Positions 1-4,667 of a stretch of 5,828 nucleotides of DNA are shown here, piece by piece; position 1 is the first letter of the stretch; every line of letters starts with the position of its first letter. Both the position numbers and the translations under genes were made by a program. This DNA is from RGIG2707 sp045600065 (GTDB taxonomy: Bacteria; Bacillota; Clostridia; Peptostreptococcales; Anaerovoracaceae). The DNA lies in NCBI GenBank assembly GCA_045600065.1, contig JAZRXE010000093.1, positions 1 to 5,828 on the forward strand. Reading direction: 5' to 3'. The notes below the pieces were generated by a model, which was not told the origin of the DNA, made no database searches, and worked only from the letters and a program-made list of their open reading frames with translations.

Positions 1-747
1 TATCACCAGGTTTCCGAATACCATGGGCATTACATTGACGGCAGTACCCCAGGAATAAGGTATGTCGTTTTCTCTTCTGTAAACATTTGCACGGTCGTTG
101 TCCCAGCTGCGGAATACGGCCTCAATGGCTGCAAACAGCTGCTCCTTGGGATCATCGGGGAAGGGCTGGTTCAGGGTCTGCTGATACTTTGCCTTGAACT
201 GCATAGCCAGATCCTTCAGATCCTCGGCGGTCAGCTCTACATCGTAGGTGACGCCCTTCTGTGCCTTCTTCTGATCGATAAGCTTTTCAAAATCCTTTTT
301 TTCGACGCCCATTACAACATCCGAGAACATCTGGATAAAGCGGCGGTAGCTGTCCCATGCCCAGCGGGGATTGCCGGACTTGGCAGCCATGATGTTTACT
401 ACTTCTTCGTTCAGACCGAGGTTGAGTATGGTGTCCATCATGCCCGGCATTGAAGCCCTGGCTCCGGAACGAACGGATACCAGCAGGGGGTTTTCCTTGT
501 CTCCGAACTTTTTGCCGTTGATGCCCTCCATCTTGAGTATGTACTCTTCGATTTCGGTCTTGATTTCATCGCTGACCCTGCGGCCATCATTGAAATACTG
601 TGTGCACGCTTCGGTGGTGATGGTGAAACCCTGGGGAACGGGCAGACCGATATTGGTCATTTCAGCCAGGTTTGCGCCCTTGCCTCCCAGCAGTTCTCTC
701 ATGTTTGCATTTCCTTCCGAGAACATGTAAACAAACTTCTTGCTCAT
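1..747 (-). CDS. ppdK: Pyruvate, phosphate dikinase, N-terminal part (cut by window edge)
   Basis: Cytoplasmic enzyme that interconverts pyruvate, ATP and phosphate with phosphoenolpyruvate, AMP and pyrophosphate; in anaerobes it often works in glycolysis or gluconeogenesis. The 249 visible residues are the N-terminal nucleotide-binding (ATP-grasp-like) part of a family usually about 870-880 residues long. Seen in the translation: GGKGANLAEM at residues 21-30, LPVPQGFTITTEAC at 35-48, the family block VSVRSGARASMPGMMDTILN at 90-109, then WAWDSYRRFIQMFSDVVMG at 129-147 and SWDNDRA near 214-220. The start at 747 is chosen because an AAAGGAG site (754-760 on this strand) lies six bases upstream and the protein begins MSKKFVYMF as in homologues. 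The phospho-histidine and PEP-binding domains lie beyond the left edge, so completeness cannot be judged. It is divergent from the radical SAM gene. Product identity is very secure. Confidence 0.96.
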   Translation of the reverse strand, partial: MSKKFVYMFSEGNANMRELLGGKGANLAEMTNIGLPVPQGFTITTEACTQYFNDGRRVSDEIKTEIEEYILKMEGINGKKFGDKENPLLVSVRSGARASMPGMMDTILNLGLNEEVVNIMAAKSGNPRWAWDSYRRFIQMFSDVVMGVEKKDFEKLIDQKKAQKGVTYDVELTAEDLKDLAMQFKAKYQQTLNQPFPDDPKEQLFAAIEAVFRSWDNDRANVYRRENDIPYSWGTAVNVMPMVFGNLVI

Positions 748-798
748 GTGCTTCTCCTTTCAGAAGTCAAAAACGATAAAGGCAGTCATGTGCCGATA

Positions 799-834
799 CA
801 GCTTAAATATATCACATAGCGCAAGGCTTTTCAA
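799..834 (-). promoter_or_regulatory. Predicted sigma-A-type promoter of ppdK
   Basis: On the minus strand a TTGAAA box (829-834, five of six consensus bases) is followed after 17 bases by TATATT (806-811), which is preceded by TG at the extended -10 position. The expected transcription start is near 799, giving a leader of about 52 bases before the ATG at 747. This is the best match in the gap. It was assigned by eye and is not experimentally supported. Confidence 0.6.
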
Positions 835-844
835 TTGAGCATAC

Positions 845-873
845 TTGGTAAACGCATATAAAAAGATTATAAT
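845..873 (+). promoter_or_regulatory. Predicted promoter of the radical SAM gene, placing +1 at or near its start codon
   Basis: TTGGTA (845-850) and a perfect TATAAT (868-873) are separated by 17 bases. The usual -10 to +1 distance puts the transcription start at about 880, which is the A of the ATG. A competing pair, TTGAGC (835-840) and TATAAA (857-862) with a 16-base spacer, would start near 869 and give a leader of about 11 bases. Neither transcript would contain a Shine-Dalgarno site. The -35 boxes of this promoter and of divergent ppdK lie only 10 bases apart. Confidence 0.5.
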
Positions 874-879
874 CATGAT

Positions 880-1830
880 ATGAATGATTTCGGAAGTCTG
901 CATTACAATTCCATAGCGCCCAGGCTCAGGGAGCAGTTCGGAAGCAGAGTGGTAAAGCTTTCCCTGGACGGCGGCTTTACTTGTCCCAACAGGGATGGCT
1001 CCTGCGGTTATGGCGGCTGCAGCTTCTGCTCCTCTGACGGAAGCGGAAGCTTTGCGGGCACAGTTCAGGGGCAGATAGCGCTTTTAAGCAGAAAGTGGCC
1101 AAATGCCCTTTATCTTGCCTATTTTCAGAATCATACCAACACCTATGCCCCTGCGGACAAGCTTCGCAGGCTCTGGGACGAGGCTCTGAGCAATCCCGGC
1201 ATGGTCGGTCTTGCGGTGGCAACCCGCCCCGACTGCCTTCCTGATGCCGTGCTCGGGCTTTTAGAAGAATACAATAAAAAAACCTTCCTCTGGGTGGAGC
1301 TGGGCCTGCAGACATCTAATCAGCGCACAGCCGACGCCTTCGGAAGAGGATATAAAAACGATGTTTACGAAAAGGCTTGCAGGGATCTGTCAGCCATAGG
1401 AGTGCGTACCGTCAGCCATATGATAGTTGGCCTTCCCGGAGAACACAAGGCAGATGCGCTGGCTACAGCGGATTATATCAACTCCTTCAGCCCCTACGGG
1501 ATCAAGATACATATGCTCCATCTGATGAAGGATACCCGCATGGGAGAGGAATATCTGCAAAGCTGCAGGGCCCGGGGTCTGACGCAAAGCGACGAAGGAC
1601 TCGGAAAAAGCGGCAGCTTCGATCTTCCCGGAATGGAAGAATACATAGGCACAGTGGCAGATATACTCGAACGCACGCCAAAGAGCGTCACAGTGCACAG
1701 GCTCACCGGAGACGCCCCCAGACAGAGCCTGATAGCCCCGCTGTGGACGGCGGACAAGCACGCTGTACTCAACGGCATACAGCAGGAATTCAAAAGGCGC
1801 GGATCCTGGCAGGGCAAATCTCTGGAATGA
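880..1830 (+). CDS. TIGR01212-family radical SAM protein (YtqA/YhcC-like)
   Basis: A radical S-adenosylmethionine enzyme of the YtqA/YhcC type. The family is widespread, but I know of no firmly established substrate, so none is given. Residues 1-35 contain LREQFG and KLSLDGGFTCPNRDG, typical of the family N-terminus. The probable 4Fe-4S ligands are C35, C47 and C50, spaced C-x11-C-x2-C rather than the canonical C-x3-C-x2-C; an extra cysteine (C42) lies between the first two. Further family blocks are TRPDCLPD, WVELGLQTSNQRT, SHMIVGLPGEH and KIHMLHLMKDT, and the C-terminal VHRLTGDAPR is followed by IAPLW. Length (316 residues) is normal for the family. The start at 880 fits the homologous N-terminus, but no ribosome-binding site precedes it: the bases before it are a -10-like TATAAT. 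An ATG at 875 leads to a stop after two codons, and the ATG at 884 is out of frame. The gene is single, divergent from ppdK and convergent with the regulator downstream. Confidence 0.93.
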   Translation: MNDFGSLHYNSIAPRLREQFGSRVVKLSLDGGFTCPNRDGSCGYGGCSFCSSDGSGSFAGTVQGQIALLSRKWPNALYLAYFQNHTNTYAPADKLRRLWDEALSNPGMVGLAVATRPDCLPDAVLGLLEEYNKKTFLWVELGLQTSNQRTADAFGRGYKNDVYEKACRDLSAIGVRTVSHMIVGLPGEHKADALATADYINSFSPYGIKIHMLHLMKDTRMGEEYLQSCRARGLTQSDEGLGKSGSFDLPGMEEYIGTVADILERTPKSVTVHRLTGDAPRQSLIAPLWTADKHAVLNGIQQEFKRRGSWQGKSLE

Positions 1831-1833
1831 TAT

Positions 1834-2502
1834 TTACTGAATGTTTTTTATGTTACCTCGCAGGAAGATCAGCAGGCCCGCTATGCACGGAAGGCATTTG
1901 GCTATTACCGGATAAATCCACCGATGTTCTACCGTTCCCCAAAGTATGTACATAGGATAAGAAGGCGCAAGATATTTCCAGACCAAATATTCTGCCGGAA
2001 CTGCAGCCGCGGGGAGCATCAGAAGAAGCGCTGCGGGCAGATAGTACCTGGATCTTGACGCCCTGCAGTCAGCCCAGAGCGAAAATACCGCTGGCACCAG
2101 AATGCCCAGAAAGAAATATATCATAGACATGGACAGTACCTTGAGAATGATCAATTCAAATGTGTACATGAAGGTCTTCCTTCTCAGCTCTTCGAGCCAG
2201 GGTATCATGTTCAGACGCAGTATTATCAGCAAGACAAGAGCCACGGCGGAAAATGCCGCGGTCTTAATGTATTTAGTCTGAAATCTGGGATATTCGTTTC
2301 TTTTGTTTCCGTATATGATCTCGTTCAGATCCGTTTCGAAAACCTGAGCAAGACAAGCCAGAGTATCTATATCGGGCTGATTCTTCTCGGTTTCCCAGTT
2401 GCTTACGGTCTGCCTTGTTACATGCATTTTCTCCGCAAGCTCGTCCTGTGTCATGTCCTTTTCCGTTCTCAGCCGTTTTATGTTTTTAGCGATATTGTTC
2501 AT
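1834..2502 (-). CDS. XRE-family transcriptional regulator with C-terminal membrane domain
   Basis: A 222-residue protein with an HTH_3/XRE DNA-binding domain at residues 5-64: LRTEKDMTQDELAEKMHVTR, then QTVSNWETEKNQPDIDTL, with the recognition helix around 28-38. A hydrophobic region with roughly four transmembrane segments follows, near residues 80-99, 116-143, 153-177 and 195-215. This suggests a membrane-tethered one-component regulator whose membrane part could sense a signal or hold it at the membrane; target and signal are unknown. The start at 2502 is preferred over the ATG at 2508 because GGAGG (2510-2514) is seven bases from the former and only one from the latter. The reading frame stays open upstream to 2694, but that extension runs through the terminator and an 18-bp tandem repeat and is not coding. 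No transporter or other partner gene is adjacent. The stop lies three bases from the stop of the convergent radical SAM gene, with no terminator between them. Confidence 0.9.
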   Translation of the reverse strand: MNNIAKNIKRLRTEKDMTQDELAEKMHVTRQTVSNWETEKNQPDIDTLACLAQVFETDLNEIIYGNKRNEYPRFQTKYIKTAAFSAVALVLLIILRLNMIPWLEELRRKTFMYTFELIILKVLSMSMIYFFLGILVPAVFSLWADCRASRSRYYLPAALLLMLPAAAVPAEYLVWKYLAPSYPMYILWGTVEHRWIYPVIAKCLPCIAGLLIFLRGNIKNIQ

Positions 2503-2509
2503 TTGCATG

Positions 2510-2514
2510 CCTCC
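2510..2514 (-). promoter_or_regulatory. GGAGG ribosome-binding site deciding the regulator start
   Basis: A full GGAGG reads on the minus strand just before two closely spaced in-frame ATGs (2508 and 2502). The spacing of seven bases to 2502 is normal, while one base to 2508 is too short for initiation, so the shorter protein beginning MNNIAKNIKR is the better model. Confidence 0.75.
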
Positions 2515-2550
2515 GTTGCTATCAATATACACGTTGCTATCAATATACAC
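2515..2550. repeat. Two exact tandem copies of an 18-bp unit in the regulator leader
   Basis: The unit gttgctatcaatatacac occurs at 2515-2532 and again, identically, at 2533-2550. It ends directly next to the GGAGG of the XRE gene. On the minus strand each copy contains TATATT, which resembles a -10 box, and TTGATAGCAA, which has short inverted ends (TTG and CAA). I found no well-placed -35 for either copy. It could be a pair of operator sites for the HTH protein, a duplicated -10 region, or a slippage product. The role is unknown; only the repeat is certain. Confidence 0.9.
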
Positions 2551-2657
2551 TAAGCGCGCAAATAAATCACGCAAGTATCGCTTGCAATGCTCAAAAGACA
2601 ATTGGCAGTAGAGCATAGTAAAGATGAAGGACAGATACGAGGTGGAATAAGCAAAGG

Positions 2658-2690
2658 AAAACCCGGCAGGATCAGATCTTGCCGGGTTTT
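2658..2690 (-). terminator. Strong intrinsic terminator of the secreted repeat-protein gene
   Basis: A perfect 11-bp stem, aaaacccggca (2658-2668) with its complement (2680-2690), encloses an 11-base loop. On the minus strand the stem ends in TTTT and is followed by CCTTT. It begins about 33 bases after the stop codon at 2723, the normal place for a terminator of that gene. The symmetric A/T flanks could allow termination in the plus direction too, but no plus-strand gene reads into it. It separates the repeat-protein gene from the regulator downstream. Confidence 0.88.
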
Positions 2691-2722
2691 GCACGTTTTA
2701 CGGGTTTTCTGTATGCTGCAGC

Positions 2723-4348
2723 TTAAAGCTGGGGATCGTAATAGAAAATGATCACATTCTTGGAGTTGTCTATATCGATGGTCAGTTGATAGGAAGTTTT
2801 GCCGCTGATCGCATAGCCGGGGATACTGATCATTCTCGCCCTTACCCTATCGCCTATCCTAACTCCGGTTATGGTTTCCGGTGTCGCAATATCCGTGTCC
2901 GTACCGTTAAGGACATAACGGACGATATAAAACGACTCGGAAGGTTCATAGTAGAATTTGAAGATATTGTTATCCGGATCCTTATCTGTAACTATACTCT
3001 TGGAACTGACCTCGCCGGCGGCAAGACTGTAGCCTTCAAAATCGTCCCTTGCCATTTCTGTAATGTTTGCCCCAATATTAACATCCGTCACATCCTTGCT
3101 GTCAAGAATATCGCCGGTGGTCTTGTCGATGTATTCCACCCTGTAGGATGTTTTTTTCATGATGTAGTAGAACGGGATTACATTCCTGGACGGATCATTG
3201 GTCAGAGTCATCGTTTTGACGTCATCATCATCGAGGGTGAATCCTTCGATTGCCTCGGCCTCTTCTGTTACAAGTGTGCCTATAGGCGTTCCGTAAATAG
3301 TCTTGTCATCTAATAGTCTTGAATTGGTTGCTCTGTCTAAATACATGACAGTATAATCCACGGGTGCAAGAGTATAGACGAATACAAAGACGTTATCATC
3401 GGGATTCGCGGAAAGTATCTTTCTCTTTTCCGGCTCGTCATAAAGCACGTAGTCCCGTATATTTATTGCCTCTTCAACGATTTCAGTACCTATTGTCTGG
3501 TCTTCAATTATTTTGGGATCAAGCAGCGGATTGTTGTCCCTGTCTACGTATTTTACAGTATAAGGAACAGTGGCTGCCTTGTAGTAGAAGGTAATGACGT
3601 TTTCCGAGGGATCTCCGCTGAGAACAATAGAGTCCGTAGTTTTTCCGGAGGGAATAAAATCACTGACTTCTATTGCCGCTTCGGTAACAGAAGCACCGGG
3701 CATGCCTGATCCTGTCTTGGGATCAGCCACAGGTATTTCTGTATCTTCCATCAGATATCTGACGGTATACTCTACAGGCAGCGTTCTGTTGACGATAAGG
3801 CCGTCCTGAATAAGGCTCGGCTCCACGTGCATATCGGCGAGCTCCTGATAGATGCCTATGTTTCCCTGAAGGATTCCGAATTTATAGGGAGCCCCTGCGG
3901 GAGTGAAAAGCTCCTCGTCGCTTATGTCAAAACTGAATTTCCATCCGGAGGCTGACGATGCGACAGCAGTCTGAATGGCCTTGTGTATGGCAGGGTCAAA
4001 GGCTCCGTCAAATTTGAATAGGCTTACGCTGACAGAATCCGGACGCATGCCTGCGGCATTGTTGTTGTCATCCCAGCGTATTTCTCCGAAAAGCAGCCTG
4101 GTGATATGATAATCCAGGATCCAGCCCATGAAGCAATACCCTTCCCTGACGGGGGTCTGCCTGGAAACGGTGATCTCTGAAGCCTCCCCTTCAGTCTCGT
4201 AATAAACAGACTCGGGAAGATTACTGACATTGTCTTTCGTACCGGGAAGATGATCCAGGCTGAAGCCTGACACCGCTGCACTTGCCGTCGTCACAGAGCT
4301 GATGAACATCAGCATGGCTAAAACAATAGCAAAAATTCTCTTTTTCAT
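2723..4348 (-). CDS. Secreted multi-domain surface-type protein with five MucBP-like repeats, no wall anchor
   Basis: A 541-residue exported protein, probably involved in adhesion or mucin/glycan interaction judging only by domain types. Residues 1-24 are a signal peptide (MKKR, hydrophobic core, ASA before A25). Residues 35-78 resemble a Listeria-Bacteroides (InlB B-type) repeat, with NVSNLPE and PVREGYCFMGW. Residues 88-189 resemble a CnaB domain (IRWDDNNNAAGMRPDSVSVS, GWKFSF, final LIVN). Five MucBP-like units follow at about 192-257, 261-326, 330-396, 400-468 and 472-538. Each begins with a YTVxYxD-like strand and ends with an NVIxFYY-like strand. The protein stops two residues after the last FYYDP, without LPXTG, membrane tail or SLH domain. 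The start at 4348 is chosen because AAAGGA lies about six bases upstream and the signal peptide begins there; an upstream in-frame ATG at 4399 has no support. The gene has its own promoter and terminator. Domain calls are by eye; the binding partner is unknown. Confidence 0.87.
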   Translation of the reverse strand: MKKRIFAIVLAMLMFISSVTTASAAVSGFSLDHLPGTKDNVSNLPESVYYETEGEASEITVSRQTPVREGYCFMGWILDYHITRLLFGEIRWDDNNNAAGMRPDSVSVSLFKFDGAFDPAIHKAIQTAVASSASGWKFSFDISDEELFTPAGAPYKFGILQGNIGIYQELADMHVEPSLIQDGLIVNRTLPVEYTVRYLMEDTEIPVADPKTGSGMPGASVTEAAIEVSDFIPSGKTTDSIVLSGDPSENVITFYYKAATVPYTVKYVDRDNNPLLDPKIIEDQTIGTEIVEEAINIRDYVLYDEPEKRKILSANPDDNVFVFVYTLAPVDYTVMYLDRATNSRLLDDKTIYGTPIGTLVTEEAEAIEGFTLDDDDVKTMTLTNDPSRNVIPFYYIMKKTSYRVEYIDKTTGDILDSKDVTDVNIGANITEMARDDFEGYSLAAGEVSSKSIVTDKDPDNNIFKFYYEPSESFYIVRYVLNGTDTDIATPETITGVRIGDRVRARMISIPGYAISGKTSYQLTIDIDNSKNVIIFYYDPQL

Positions 4349-4461
4349 TAATTTCCTTTCATATCCGCAGCGATTCAGATGATACTGATAAAGCCGCAAT
4401 TACACTTGTTTTTATATTTGTTCGAAAAAGACAGTTCTTTTGTAAACTATATCAACAAAGC

Positions 4462-4490
4462 ATTATACTATATGGAAATCATAATGGAAA
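4462..4490 (-). promoter_or_regulatory. Predicted promoter of the secreted repeat-protein gene
   Basis: On the minus strand TTTCCA (4485-4490, four of six consensus bases) is followed after 17 bases by a perfect TATAAT (4462-4467). The expected start near 4455 leaves an A/T-rich leader of about 107 bases. An A/T-rich tract flanks the -35 (4491-4499 is a run of T after G on the plus strand, so A on this strand), which could act as an UP element. Confidence 0.55.
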
Positions 4491-4516
4491 GTTTTTTTTG
4501 TAAAAGTAATACTTAC

Positions 4517-4537
4517 CCGAATGGCAACCGAATGGCA
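4517..4537. repeat. Two-copy short tandem repeat ccgaatggca
   Basis: The ten bases ccgaatggca occur at 4517-4526 and 4528-4537, an 11-base period or about one helical turn. They lie about 27 bases upstream of the predicted -35 of the secreted-protein gene. The spacing would suit a regulator binding one face of the DNA, but two short copies may also be chance. Confidence 0.55.
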
Positions 4538-4560
4538 GATAAAAAGAAAAAGGCCGTGAG

Positions 4561-4602
4561 GTATATAGGGCTCGCACAGAGGTGTGTTTTGCGGAAAGCT
4601 CC
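4561..4602 (-). pseudogene. Short frameshifted remnant resembling the 3' part of the PF06838 gene
   Basis: Reading minus, this stretch matches positions 4761-4801 inside the neighbouring PLP-protein gene. Fourteen bases are identical (4590-4603 against 4788-4801), CCTCTG is conserved after a one-base length difference, and the following codons read CEPYI where the intact gene reads REPYI. Most differences in that last part fall in third codon positions, as expected for diverged coding DNA. The fragment would read LELSA, then after a one-base frameshift PLCEPYI, against MELSADAPLREPYI. Similarity ends at the palindrome on one side and at about 4561 on the other. It is too short to be functional and could be a leftover of a replaced or duplicated gene. 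Confidence 0.55.
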
Positions 4603-4650
4603 AAGGGGACGGTTCTTTTGTGTTCTTGACACAGAAGAACCGTCCCCTTG
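4602..4650. mobile_element. Large near-perfect palindrome, probably a REP/RAYT-type or MITE-like element
   Basis: Arms 4602-4623 and 4629-4650 pair over 22 positions with a single G-T wobble (4618 with 4634), leaving a five-base loop. The arm core is AAGGGGACGGTTCTT. From memory, GGGGACGGTTCTT-type palindromes recur in many Clostridia and are associated with REP-associated tyrosine (Y1, IS200-like) transposases; that link is recollection and was not searched. No transposase gene lies in the window, so this would be a non-autonomous copy. After the right arm, ttgtgttccttg (4648-4659) echoes ttgtgttcttg (4618-4628), so the element may extend to about 4660. It lies 18 bases beyond the stop of the PF06838 gene and lacks a T-tract on either side, so it is not a classical terminator, although it would fold strongly in RNA and could protect the 3' end. 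Confidence 0.75.
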
Positions 4651-4667
4651 TGTTCCTTGTGTTATCT

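Larger units (their letters stand above)
4349..4667. other. 319-base intergenic region with promoter, palindrome and gene remnant
   Basis: This gap lies between two minus-strand genes. From right to left it contains the REP-like palindrome (4602-4650), a short remnant resembling the neighbouring PF06838 gene (4561-4602), a small 11-base tandem repeat (4517-4537), the predicted promoter (4462-4490) and a leader of about 107 bases before the secreted-protein gene. Open frames on the plus strand across it have no ribosome site and no recognisable protein. I see no tRNA, riboswitch or other RNA gene. Confidence 0.7.

Noticed and set aside
371..730. 119-codon plus-strand open frame inside ppdK
   Set aside because: Antisense shadow of conserved ppdK coding sequence; no independent support.
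1377..1955. 192-codon plus-strand open frame overlapping the radical SAM gene and running past its end
   Set aside because: It is in another frame of a well-supported gene, is very rich in Arg, Gln and Ser as frame shadows often are, and has no domain or ribosome site.
2515..2550. Start of a CRISPR array
   Set aside because: The two 18-bp units are directly adjacent with no spacers, and no further copies or cas genes are present.
2503..2694. Upstream extension of the XRE regulator by up to 64 residues
   Set aside because: The extension would translate the terminator hairpin and the 18-bp tandem repeat, and no family member starts this way; GGAGG points to the ATG at 2502.
4349..4399. Upstream in-frame ATG of the secreted protein at 4399
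   Set aside because: It would place 17 polar residues before a classical signal peptide and lacks a ribosome site, while AAAGGA correctly precedes the ATG at 4348.
4602..4650. Palindrome as the intrinsic terminator of the PF06838 gene
   Set aside because: No T-tract follows the stem on the minus strand (the next bases are GGAGCTTTCC), and the long symmetrical arms fit a repeat element better.
4626..4654. TTGACA at 4626-4631 as a plus-strand promoter -35
   Set aside because: The hexamer at the proper distance (4649-4654) is TGTGTT, a poor -10, and no plus-strand gene lies downstream; the match is part of the palindrome loop and arm.
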